A DNA stretch of 6,423 nucleotides from Bacteroidales bacterium UBA1237 (lineage in GTDB: Bacteria; Bacteroidota; Bacteroidia; Bacteroidales; UBA932): contig DBWN01000069.1 in NCBI GenBank assembly GCA_002308935.1, positions 41,633 to 48,055 of the forward strand, written 5' to 3'. Shown here piece by piece: positions 1 to 5,958 of the stretch. Every line of letters starts with the position of its first letter. The stretch's first letter is position 1. Under the pieces are notes generated by a model. It did no database searches. It had not been told where the DNA came from and saw only the letters and a list, made by a program, of their open reading frames with translations. Both the position numbers and the translations under genes were made by a program.

Positions 1-114
1 AACGAGTGGATCGAGATTTCCAAGTGGTACAGCTCACCTAAGAGCAGCCAGTTCGTGAACGGCATCCTCGACAAGGTGATCAAGGAGAAAGAAGCCGGGG
101 AACAATCCAGATAA
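1..114 (+). CDS. nusB: Transcription antitermination factor NusB, C-terminal end (partial)
   Basis: The window opens inside this gene; 37 codons and a TAA stop are visible, in frame from base 1. The peptide reads NEWIEISKWYSSPKSSQFVN followed by GILDKV. This matches the end of NusB, where a helix carries the pattern I-x-x-A/S-K-x-Y-S-x-x-K-S-x-x-F-V/I-N-G-I-L-D. NusB is an all-helical RNA-binding protein that joins NusE (S10) on boxA RNA to support antitermination of rRNA transcription. Only about a quarter of the protein is present, so nothing can be said about its start or promoter. A 20-base gap leads into yajC, and the nusB-yajC pairing is common in Bacteroidota, which supports the call. 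The fragment is short, so the identification rests on this motif and on context. Confidence 0.85.
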   Translation, partial: NEWIEISKWYSSPKSSQFVNGILDKVIKEKEAGEQSR

Positions 115-134
115 CAAACAATAAGACAATATTT

Positions 135-467
135 ATGAATACCCTTACTATTCTTTTGCAGGCTCAGGCCGCACAGCCTCAGGGCGGTACAGGCGCCGCT
201 TCCATGTGGATCATGCTCCTTCTGATTTTCGGAGTGATGTATTTCTTCATGATACGTCCCCAGCGCAAACAGCAGAAGGAACTTGAGAACTTCCGCAAGG
301 CCCTCAAGAAAGGTGACAAGGTCGTCACTGCCGGAGGCATCCACGGTACTGTGGACGAGATAAAGGATACTGATCCTACCGTCCTTATCAAGGTTTGCGG
401 TGAGGTCAAACTCAGGGTCGACAAGAATTCCCTCGTAAAGGACTTCTCTGAAGCTCAGCAGCAGTAA
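135..467 (+). CDS. yajC: Preprotein translocase subunit YajC
   Basis: YajC is a small inner-membrane protein that associates with the SecDF part of the Sec translocon; its exact contribution to export is still unclear. The 110-residue product has the family layout. A short N-terminus rich in Gln, Ala and Gly (about 1-22) is followed by one hydrophobic membrane segment (about 24-40), the signature FFMIRPQRKQQKE (37-49), and a cytoplasmic domain with GDKVVTAGGIHGTV (60-73). Length is typical. The start is the only ATG before the membrane segment that gives a normal N-terminus. It is preceded by an A/T-rich stretch without a Shine-Dalgarno, as is usual in Bacteroidota. It lies 20 bases after nusB and 21 bases before the YbbR gene, so co-transcription is likely. 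secDF is not in the window. Confidence 0.96.
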   Translation: MNTLTILLQAQAAQPQGGTGAASMWIMLLLIFGVMYFFMIRPQRKQQKELENFRKALKKGDKVVTAGGIHGTVDEIKDTDPTVLIKVCGEVKLRVDKNSLVKDFSEAQQQ

Positions 468-476
468 TCCTTCATC

Positions 477-485
477 AAGGAGGGG
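477..485 (+). promoter_or_regulatory. Strong Shine-Dalgarno before the YbbR gene
   Basis: AAGGAGGGG ends three bases before the ATG at 489, and the AGGAGG core (478-483) is five bases from it. This supports choosing 489 over the in-frame ATGs at residues 14 and 16. It stands out because the starts of yajC, the DUF5606 gene, rimO, the lipoprotein gene and queD have only A/T-rich or unremarkable sequence there, as is usual in Bacteroidota. The match and spacing are seen directly; use by the ribosome is inferred. Confidence 0.6.
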
Positions 486-488
486 ATC

Positions 489-1469
489 ATGGCTTCCGGA
501 GAACATTCGGACGGAAGGCGTCCGTTGATGAACATGAGCGGGAGGGACATGGTGATACTCATCATGTCCGTCCTTCTTGCTTCCGGGATATGGCTCCTCC
601 ACAACCTTTCGCAGAAGTATTCGCAGACTGTAAGTCTTCCGGTATCAGCGGTCAGCAATATCGAGGGACATTCCCCGAATTCCGCGAACACGGCAGTCGT
701 CCAGGCAAGATGCCGTTCGACAGGCTTCCAGATAATGAGGCTGAACCGGTATGTCTCAGAAAAGAGCATTACGGTCGAGTTCAATCCGTCGGACATGCAT
801 CCGATGGGGGATGACAATTATTACATCACTTCATCCGAGCTCGTCGCTTATGTGCCTTCTCTGTTCGGCTCCGAATCCACCCTTGAAGGTTTCCTGACGG
901 ACACTCTCGTCTTCAGGTTCCCCAAGGAGAACAGCCGCAAGGTTCCGGTTCTGCCATCTTACAGAATTTCTTTCGATTCCCAGTACACATCCACTTCCGA
1001 ACTCGAGGTCTTCCCCGATTCCGTGGTCGTGTACGGTGAGCCCTATCTTATCGACAACATCACCCGCGTCTCGACCGAGCCGTTCACCCTGTCAGACCTC
1101 AAGCACAGTGTCAGGGGAGACGTCAGGCTCGAAAAGATAAAAGGTGTCCGCTTCTCCCAGGACAAGGTGGATTACGAAGTCGGCGTTGCCCGCTTCGTGG
1201 AGATCCGTGCCGACATTCCCGTTCTCGGAAGGAATGTCCCTTCGGACAGGATGCTGATAATCTATCCTTCCACAGCCACGGTATCTTTCAGGTGCGCATT
1301 CCCGGTGACGGTTGACCCTGAAGTCACAACCCGTCTGTACATTGACTACAACGATTTCTCGAACTCATTGAGCGGCAAGTGCATACCTACCGTGCAAGGA
1401 GTGCCTTCCGAAGTGTTCGGATACAAGGTGGAACCCGAGGTGTTCGACTGCGTGGAGAGCATGAGATGA
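489..1469 (+). CDS. YbbR-domain (CdaR-like) membrane-anchored protein
   Basis: This 326-residue protein has a short charged N-terminus, one membrane segment (about 21-39, MVILIMSVLLASGIWLLHN) and a long extracytoplasmic part. That part appears to hold two or three YbbR-type beta domains. The clearest hallmark is at about 171-200: ELEVFPDSVVVYGEP then LIDNITRVSTEPFTL, the YbbR pattern of 'V-x-P-x-x-V-x-V-x-G' followed by 'I-x-x-V-x-T'. A weaker repeat covers about 45-100, and a C-terminal one covers about 240-320. In Firmicutes the YbbR protein CdaR binds and regulates the diadenylate cyclase CdaA. No cdaA is visible here, and the role of Bacteroidota homologues next to yajC and coaE is not established to my knowledge. 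The gene ends in ATGAGATGA and overlaps coaE by four bases, which suggests translational coupling. Family assignment is secure; function is not. Confidence 0.85.
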   Translation: MASGEHSDGRRPLMNMSGRDMVILIMSVLLASGIWLLHNLSQKYSQTVSLPVSAVSNIEGHSPNSANTAVVQARCRSTGFQIMRLNRYVSEKSITVEFNPSDMHPMGDDNYYITSSELVAYVPSLFGSESTLEGFLTDTLVFRFPKENSRKVPVLPSYRISFDSQYTSTSELEVFPDSVVVYGEPYLIDNITRVSTEPFTLSDLKHSVRGDVRLEKIKGVRFSQDKVDYEVGVARFVEIRADIPVLGRNVPSDRMLIIYPSTATVSFRCAFPVTVDPEVTTRLYIDYNDFSNSLSGKCIPTVQGVPSEVFGYKVEPEVFDCVESMR

Positions 1470-2146
1470 ATCCAATGAAAGAAGATCTTTCGGAATACGG
1501 TTCCCGCCATGTGTGCTCGGTGCTCCTTACAGGAGGCATCGGAAGCGGCAAGTCCGCAGTGGCTTCTTATCTGGAGTCCAAAGGCATCCCGGTATTTGAC
1601 AGCGATTCAAGGACAAAGGCCCTTTACGATTCGGATCCCGATCTGGTCCCTTCCCTTGAAAGAGCTCTCGGAGTCTCTCTTCGTAAAGAGGACGGCTCCT
1701 TCGACCGCAAAGCCCTTTCCTCGGTGATTTTCTCTGACAAGAAGGCTCTCTCCAAAGTGGAGTCTATAGTCCATCCTGCTGTCCTCGAGGACTACATGAA
1801 ATGGAAAGGGGAGTCCGCTTCACTTTTTTGTGATGGCTATTCCTACAGCATCCCTTTCGTGGTGATGGAGTCCGCAATAGCTCTTGAGAAACCTCTCTTC
1901 AGGGACGTTTTCGATGCGGTCGTGATGGTGACTTCTCCGGTCGCCATGAGAGTGGAAAGGGCGGTCAGAAGGGACGGCTCTGATCCTTCTGCAGTGCTTT
2001 CAAGGATCCGTAACCAAAGGTTCGACTTGATGGACGCTGACGCCGTCATCAACAATGACCTCGACAAGGAGGAACTCCGGTGGAGGACGGACCTCGCGAT
2101 GAATATTATCCAAAATAAACTATCTTTGCAATTCCGCGCACGCTAA
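1466..2146 (+). CDS. coaE: Dephospho-CoA kinase
   Basis: CoaE phosphorylates the ribose 3'-hydroxyl of dephospho-CoA with ATP, the last step of coenzyme A synthesis in the cytosol. The 226-residue product shows the P-loop GGIGSGKS (23-30), the DSD segment (46-48) whose second Asp fits the family's catalytic Asp, the HP pair (103-104), ESAIALE (135-141) corresponding to the family's ESA-I/L-L-F/Y-E motif, the lid region R162-R169, RIRNQ (180-184), and the terminal ADAVINN (191-197). It is slightly longer than the usual 200 or so residues because of about 15 extra residues before the first strand. I chose the ATG at 1466, which overlaps the YbbR stop (ATGA). It has GGAGAG six bases upstream, although that sequence is also YbbR coding sequence. 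The frame stays open upstream to 1379, but that would add 29 unlikely residues inside the YbbR gene. A start at residue 4 (1475) is also possible. Confidence 0.95.
   Translation: MNPMKEDLSEYGSRHVCSVLLTGGIGSGKSAVASYLESKGIPVFDSDSRTKALYDSDPDLVPSLERALGVSLRKEDGSFDRKALSSVIFSDKKALSKVESIVHPAVLEDYMKWKGESASLFCDGYSYSIPFVVMESAIALEKPLFRDVFDAVVMVTSPVAMRVERAVRRDGSDPSAVLSRIRNQRFDLMDADAVINNDLDKEELRWRTDLAMNIIQNKLSLQFRAR
2121..2128 (+). promoter_or_regulatory. Possible Bacteroidota -7 promoter box for the DUF5606-rimO block
   Basis: TATCTTTG matches the Bacteroides -7 consensus TAnnTTTG exactly and sits inside the last codons of coaE, in a locally A/T-rich stretch (about 2100-2130). Transcription would start near 2135 and leave a leader of about 65 bases before the ATG at 2200, next to the widest plus-strand gap in the window. 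No TTG-type -33 element is visible at the expected distance, and an eight-base match with two free positions can arise by chance, so confidence is low. Confidence 0.3.
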
Positions 2147-2165
2147 GGTGACGCAGGAGAGCGTT

Positions 2166-2181
2166 TCCCCTCAGGTGGGGA
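2166..2181 (+). other. Small hairpin in the leader of the DUF5606 gene
   Basis: TCCCC (2166-2170) and GGGGA (2177-2181) can form a five-base-pair stem around the six-base loop TCAGGT. It lies between the coaE stop and the DUF5606 start and is followed by an A/T-rich stretch (ATATAATATCTTATTTGAA) just before the ATG. There is no run of T directly after the stem, so it does not look like an intrinsic terminator. It could shape mRNA processing or stability, or be chance. Confidence 0.3.
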
Positions 2182-2199
2182 TATAATATCTTATTTGAA

Positions 2200-2634
2200 A
2201 TGGAAAAGACAGATCTTTCTAAAATTCTTTCAGTATCAGGTTTCAGCGGCCTGTACCGCTACCTTGCACAGGCCCGTAACGGCGCCATCGCCGAATCCCT
2301 CAGGGACGGTCACCGCACATGTTTCGGCCTCAAGAGCAAGATAACCACCCTTGCTGACATAGCCATCTATACCGAGGAAGAGGAGATGAAGCTCGCCGAA
2401 GTGTTCGGCAAACTCCACGAGGTTCTCGGTGACAAGGACGCACCTTCACCCAAAGATTCTCCCGAAGCTCTGAAGGAGCTCTTCGCCAAGGCTGTCCCCA
2501 ACTATGACGCCGACCGCTTCTATGTCTCACATATGAAGAAGGTCGTCGAGTGGTACAACGAGCTCAAGAACTTCGCTTCTCTCGATTTCGTCGAGGAGGA
2601 AGCTGAAGCCCAGGAGGAAGCTCAGGCTGAATAA
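2200..2634 (+). CDS. DUF5606 domain protein, function unknown
   Basis: This 144-residue soluble protein has no signal peptide or membrane segment. The N-terminal part (about 4-75) carries the pattern I recognise from DUF5606 of Bacteroidota: LSKILSVSGFSGLY, then ARNGAIAESLRDGHR, then an IYTEEEEMKLAEVF segment. This is a small beta-rich region followed by helix. The middle (about 85-130) is helical, with DADRFYVSHMKKVVEWYNEL (103-122). The tail is acidic (EEEAEAQEEAQAE) and encoded by an 18-base tandem repeat. No catalytic motif is evident and I do not assign a function. The gene follows coaE by 53 bases and precedes rimO by 14, so it is probably co-transcribed with rimO. The ATG at 2200 starts just before the conserved block and has no Shine-Dalgarno. 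Family recognition is from memory of the pattern, not a search. Confidence 0.82.
   Translation: MEKTDLSKILSVSGFSGLYRYLAQARNGAIAESLRDGHRTCFGLKSKITTLADIAIYTEEEEMKLAEVFGKLHEVLGDKDAPSPKDSPEALKELFAKAVPNYDADRFYVSHMKKVVEWYNELKNFASLDFVEEEAEAQEEAQAE
2594..2629 (+). repeat. 18-base tandem repeat coding the acidic tail of the DUF5606 protein
   Basis: Two adjacent 18-base units (2594-2611 and 2612-2629) share AGGAGGAAGCT exactly and match at 14 of 18 positions. The period is a multiple of three, so the frame is kept and each unit encodes roughly EEAEAQ or EEAQAE. It looks like an in-frame duplication that lengthened the C-terminal tail. Each copy contains AGGAGG, but both lie more than 30 bases from the rimO start, too far to act as its ribosome binding site. 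Confidence 0.7.
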
Positions 2635-2648
2635 TATCCCAGTTCTCC

Positions 2649-3971
2649 ATGAAGCCCACGTTAAGGACACTCACTCTGGGCTGCTCGAAGAACCAGGTCG
2701 ATACTGCCCACCTTCTTTACGCTGTCCAGGACAAATATGACATCCTTCCGGAGGAAGATTCCGGGAGGGTGGATTATCTTGTGGTCAACACCTGCGGTTT
2801 CATAGGTGACGCCAAAGAGGAGTCAGTCAACGCAGTACTGGAAGCCGCTTCCCTTAAAACCCGGGGAGAAGTTGGCCACCTGTTCGTCATGGGCTGCCTT
2901 TCGCAGAGGTACATGGATGAACTTCCCTCTCTTATCCCTGAAGTCGACAAATGGTTCGGCGCCAGGGACATACGGCCTGTAGCCGAGGCGCTCGGCTGCG
3001 GAGAAAGAGTAAAGTCTTCAGGAAGATACTTCCCTTCGGGTGCTTCATACGCCTATCTCAAGATATCGGAAGGCTGCGACCGCCGCTGCTCTTATTGCGC
3101 CATTCCTTTCATAAGGGGAGCCCACAGGTCAGTCCCCATGGAAGATCTGGTCGAAGAAGCCACGATTCTCGCTTCGAAGGGAGTGAGGGAGCTTGTCCTG
3201 ATCGCCCAGGACACCACCTATTACGGTCTTGATCTTTATCACAGAAGGGCTCTTGCCACACTTCTGGAGAAACTCTCCGCTATAGAAGGGATCGAGTGGA
3301 TAAGGATACACTATTCCTATCCACAGGATTTCCCGGAGGACGTGCTCGAACAGATGGCATCCAACCCGAAGGTCTGCCGCTACATGGACATCCCTCTACA
3401 GCACGTCGCCGACAAGGTCCTTGACAGGATGCACCGCCACGTGGACGGAGCCTGGACAAGGGCTCTAATCCGGAAGATGAGGGAAAAGGTTCCCGGAATA
3501 GCACTGCGTACCACGATGATAGTGGGTTTCCCGGGAGAGGGGACAAGGGAATTCAATCAGCTGCTTGACTTTGTCAAGGAGGCCAAGTTCGAAAGGCTCG
3601 GTGCTTTCACTTATTCTGAAGAGGAAGGGACATTCGGTGCTGAACATTTCCCGGACACGGTCCGCCCTTCCACGAAACAGAAGAGACTTTCAGAACTTAT
3701 GACCCTCCAGAGGGACATATCGCTCTCTTACAACTCCTCCAGAGTAGGTAGCCGCGTGAAGGTTCTTGTGGACGGTTACACTGACGGTAACCTCATCTGC
3801 AGAAGCGAATTCGAGTCTCCTGAAGTTGATGGCGAGATTATTGTAGTATACGATCCCAGGATGGGAGTTTCCGCTTCGGAGGCTGTCGGACATTTCATGG
3901 AAGTCCAGATCGTGCGAGCGATGGATTACGACCTTGAAGGCAGTTTCATCCGTTGGACGGAATCCCTTTAG
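2649..3971 (+). CDS. rimO: Ribosomal protein S12 methylthiotransferase RimO
   Basis: RimO is a radical SAM enzyme with two [4Fe-4S] clusters that adds a methylthio group to the beta carbon of a conserved Asp in ribosomal protein S12, near the decoding centre. The 440-residue protein has the three-domain layout. The N-terminal UPF0004 domain has cluster cysteines C12 (LGCSKN), C49 (VNTCGF) and C83 (VMGCLSQR). The radical SAM domain has the C-x3-C-x2-C motif at C143, C147 and C150 (SEGCDRRCSYCAIPF). The C-terminal TRAM domain covers about 365-435. The LGCSKN motif and the overall length favour RimO over the tRNA enzyme MiaB. Where most RimO proteins read VDSE after this motif, this one reads VDTA. 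The gene starts 14 bases after the DUF5606 gene without a Shine-Dalgarno, and 36 bases separate it from the lipoprotein gene, so all three may share a transcript. Confidence 0.95.
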   Translation: MKPTLRTLTLGCSKNQVDTAHLLYAVQDKYDILPEEDSGRVDYLVVNTCGFIGDAKEESVNAVLEAASLKTRGEVGHLFVMGCLSQRYMDELPSLIPEVDKWFGARDIRPVAEALGCGERVKSSGRYFPSGASYAYLKISEGCDRRCSYCAIPFIRGAHRSVPMEDLVEEATILASKGVRELVLIAQDTTYYGLDLYHRRALATLLEKLSAIEGIEWIRIHYSYPQDFPEDVLEQMASNPKVCRYMDIPLQHVADKVLDRMHRHVDGAWTRALIRKMREKVPGIALRTTMIVGFPGEGTREFNQLLDFVKEAKFERLGAFTYSEEEGTFGAEHFPDTVRPSTKQKRLSELMTLQRDISLSYNSSRVGSRVKVLVDGYTDGNLICRSEFESPEVDGEIIVVYDPRMGVSASEAVGHFMEVQIVRAMDYDLEGSFIRWTESL

Positions 3972-4007
3972 AACACTGGAACAGAAACAATTGTAACACA
4001 TTTCACG

Positions 4008-4955
4008 ATGGCAAACATTTCACGTTTCTTAAGGGCCTTTGCCCCGGTTGCGGTCATGGCTCTCGGGATTGTGGCCTGTGCACCGCAGTATTTCGTAATG
4101 AATGTCGACATGAGGCAGCCCTCCTTGTCCGGAACTGATCTTTCCGGCAAGAGCATGGCGGTCGCCTATGTCACTGACGGTAGGGATTCGGTATTCTCCA
4201 AGGGTCTTGCTGAAGGTTTCGCCCAGAGGCTTGAACAGGATTATTATTCCGGAGATGAGGCTATAAACATCTACCGGCTTGAAGCAGTCAAAGGCGCCTC
4301 TTATGCCGCCAAGGATACACTCGTCAACCTTGTGATGGATACTTCAGGTGACGTGGTCTTCCTGTTCGGAGAAACCCAGTGGGGTGACGTTTCACTCGGA
4401 AGCAAGCAGTCCTCCGCTCTCGGAGCATCTGATTCCGCATACGTTGTCAGGGCTTCAGTACCTTATATCATCAACCTCCATATGTATGATTCCATGAGCA
4501 AAGCGGACACTGTCCGTACTCTCCATGGAAACAGCACGGCGTCCTACCCGCTTTTCGCTGCGGTAGGGGAGAATGATGCGAAGATATCAGCCAAGATCTG
4601 GGAGAATCTGTATGAGAGCGGCGTCTCTGTCGGAAAGAAATCCGCGGAGAAGTTCCTTCCCACATGGAAATCGGAGAACTATACCATTTATTATTATGAC
4701 TCCGAGCCTTGGGACAGCGCTGCGCAGTACGCCTATGAGTATGACTGGTCAGCTGCGATGAAACTCTGGATGAGCACTCTCAATACCAAGAATCCTGAGA
4801 AGCGCTCCTGCGCCGAGTTCAACATAGCGACAGCATGCTACATGCTCGGTGACCTGGATCTTGCCCTCAAGTGGCTTGACCAGTCCGACAAAGACGACAA
4901 GAAGCCTTCTTCGGCTACACTGAGGAAGCGTATCATGGACCGGAAGGAAAGGTAG
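4008..4955 (+). CDS. Lipoprotein with TPR-like C-terminus, probably DUF6340 family
   Basis: The 315-residue product begins with a lipoprotein signal peptide: Arg at 6 and 9, a hydrophobic core (about 11-22) and the lipobox IVAC, with lipidation at C24. The residues after the Cys (APQYFVMN) lack the acidic export signal of surface-exposed Bacteroidota lipoproteins, so a periplasm-facing anchor is more likely; this is inference. Residues about 48-200 form a mixed alpha/beta domain without a motif I can name. Residues about 245-292 resemble a TPR hairpin: WSAAMKLW, then AEFNIATACYMLGDLDLALK. This layout of lipobox, unknown domain and late TPR-like helices resembles DUF6340 proteins of Bacteroidota, but I cannot confirm it by search. 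It is the last plus-strand gene, 36 bases after rimO, and a terminator hairpin begins about 28 bases after its stop. The function is unknown; a role in an envelope assembly would be speculation. Confidence 0.75.
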   Translation: MANISRFLRAFAPVAVMALGIVACAPQYFVMNVDMRQPSLSGTDLSGKSMAVAYVTDGRDSVFSKGLAEGFAQRLEQDYYSGDEAINIYRLEAVKGASYAAKDTLVNLVMDTSGDVVFLFGETQWGDVSLGSKQSSALGASDSAYVVRASVPYIINLHMYDSMSKADTVRTLHGNSTASYPLFAAVGENDAKISAKIWENLYESGVSVGKKSAEKFLPTWKSENYTIYYYDSEPWDSAAQYAYEYDWSAAMKLWMSTLNTKNPEKRSCAEFNIATACYMLGDLDLALKWLDQSDKDDKKPSSATLRKRIMDRKER

Positions 4956-4977
4956 ATTCCTTCTCCGACGGTTCCGG

Positions 4978-5016
4978 AAAAAAAGCGGCGGCAGTCCTTT
5001 GAGGATTGTCGCCGTT
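4978..5016 (-). terminator. Intrinsic terminator between convergent operons, strongest for the que operon
   Basis: A 15-base-pair stem (4984-4998 with 5002-5016) closes on the three-base loop TTG. The core CGGCGGCAGTCCT pairs with AGGATTGTCGCCG, with only G-U type wobbles as imperfections. On the minus strand the stem is followed by seven T (the A run at 4978-4984), the classical form of a Rho-independent terminator, about 20 bases past the queE stop. Read on the plus strand it is followed by TTAGCTTGTCT, a poorer T tract, so it may stop the lipoprotein transcript less efficiently. Pairing is seen directly; termination strength is inferred. Confidence 0.85.
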
Positions 5017-5037
5017 AGCTTGTCTGGCCGTTTCGTG

Positions 5038-5619
5038 TTATTTGATGTCCAGATATTTGTGTGTCTGGAGACTGAGTCTCCAAAGAGGTCTTGAAAGTAC
5101 TGCCTCTATGGTTTCCTTGGTGTTCGAACATGAGCACGGCTGAAGGAAGAAGTTGTCGGCATTGAATGCCTCCCATCTGGAAATGTCCTGCCCCGTATAG
5201 ACCAGTTTCAGTTCATCGCACCGCTCCAGAACGACTTCCGCTTCAGGGGTCCAGTCAGTCTTGGGGCTCAGTGTCACCCAGTCTATCCCTTCCGGAACGG
5301 GATGTGTCCCGTTGGTTTCCATATGGAGCTTGAAACCCTCCTTGTGCAGAGCTTCCACCAAGAAGGAATCCGTCTGAAGCGAAGGCTCACCGCCGGTGAG
5401 GCATACTCTTCCGCATCCTTTTGAAAGCTCTTTCACTTTATTGACGATTTCCTCGAGGGTCATCGGAGTTCCGGTCTTGAAATCGGTGTCGCAGAACGGA
5501 CAGCGGAGATTGCAGAGGGAGAATCTCAGGAACACCATGGGAGTGCCGGTCCAGAAGCCTTCGCCCTGGAGGGAAAGGAACATCTCGTTCACTATGTATG
5601 CTCTCCCGAGGTTTTCCAC
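5038..5619 (-). CDS. queE: 7-carboxy-7-deazaguanine synthase QueE
   Basis: QueE is a radical SAM enzyme that converts 6-carboxytetrahydropterin to 7-carboxy-7-deazaguanine on the way to queuosine. The 193-residue protein shows the N-terminal NEMFLSLQGEG (11-21), the cluster motif C36-x3-C40-x2-C43 (CNLRCPFC), the TGGEPSLQ block (75-82), METNGT (100-105), LSPK (117-120), DELKLVY (135-141) and the family ending RLSLQTHKYLDIK (181-193). Length is normal. The start is GTG directly after the queD stop (TGAGTG, no gap), with AGGA about ten bases upstream inside queD. This points to translational coupling. A second in-frame GTG nine codons later (codon 10) would still keep the conserved NEMF, so the exact start is not certain. 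It is the last gene of the operon and is followed by a strong terminator. Confidence 0.95.
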   Translation of the reverse strand: MENLGRAYIVNEMFLSLQGEGFWTGTPMVFLRFSLCNLRCPFCDTDFKTGTPMTLEEIVNKVKELSKGCGRVCLTGGEPSLQTDSFLVEALHKEGFKLHMETNGTHPVPEGIDWVTLSPKTDWTPEAEVVLERCDELKLVYTGQDISRWEAFNADNFFLQPCSCSNTKETIEAVLSRPLWRLSLQTHKYLDIK

Positions 5620-5958
5620 TCAGTCTTCGTCCTTTTCGTAGATGGCCTTGTTGTTCTCCGATTCCCAGATCTCCACCTTGTAGCAGTTGTCCACATTGTC
5701 GCAGATCCACTTGGCGATGTTTTCAGCAGTGGGATTGAAGGGGAGTACCTCGTTGAGGTTCTTGTGGTCAAGGGCTCCGGAAATCTTCTTCTTGATGAGG
5801 GTGAAGTCGGTCACCATCCCGTCCTCGTTCAGAGTGCGTGACTTGCAGTGGATCATCACTATCCAGTTGTGTCCGTGCATCGCCTCGCACCGGCTTTCAT
5901 AACTGAGGTGCAGGCTGTGTGATGAGGATATCTCGAGTCTTTTTGTTACGTAGTACAT
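5620..5958 (-). CDS. queD: 6-carboxytetrahydropterin synthase QueD
   Basis: QueD converts 7,8-dihydroneopterin triphosphate to 6-carboxy-5,6,7,8-tetrahydropterin, the substrate of QueE. With the ATG at 5958 the protein has 112 residues and begins MYYVTKRLEIS, matching the usual start of Bacteroidota QueD. Zinc ligands are H14, H28 and H30 (HGH). The catalytic Cys is C24, in C-x3-H-G-H. D64-H65 (LDHKNLN) and E99 (WESE) correspond to the other active-site residues, and LPFNPTAENIAKWI (72-85) is the conserved core that sets QueD apart from other 6-pyruvoyltetrahydropterin synthase relatives. The frame is open upstream to a TTG at 5994 that overlaps the queC stop. That would add 12 residues with no family counterpart, so I reject it. 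The gene is 31 bases from queC and abuts queE. Confidence 0.95.
   Translation of the reverse strand: MYYVTKRLEISSSHSLHLSYESRCEAMHGHNWIVMIHCKSRTLNEDGMVTDFTLIKKKISGALDHKNLNEVLPFNPTAENIAKWICDNVDNCYKVEIWESENNKAIYEKDED

Noticed and set aside
455..817. Minus-strand open frame of 120 codons opposite the yajC end and YbbR start
   Set aside because: It is antisense to the YbbR gene, including its membrane segment and Shine-Dalgarno, and shows no family signature.
1379..1465. Longer coaE start, 29 codons upstream inside the YbbR gene
   Set aside because: The added residues are Arg-rich with no CoaE counterpart and fully overlap YbbR coding sequence. The ATGA overlap at 1466 gives a normal protein.
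2182..2187. TATAAT resembling an E. coli -10 box before the DUF5606 gene
   Set aside because: Bacteroidota promoters use a different -7 consensus, the box is only 12 bases from the ATG, and A/T-rich leaders before starts are usual here.
3690..4001. Minus-strand open frame of 103 codons opposite the rimO 3' end
   Set aside because: It lies almost wholly antisense to a secure gene, has no recognisable motif and a Cys/His-rich, unstructured-looking composition typical of shadow frames.
2649..5619. Functional link between the two radical SAM enzymes RimO and QueE, both acting on decoding
   Set aside because: They are on opposite strands in separate convergent units with a terminator between them; proximity alone does not support shared regulation.
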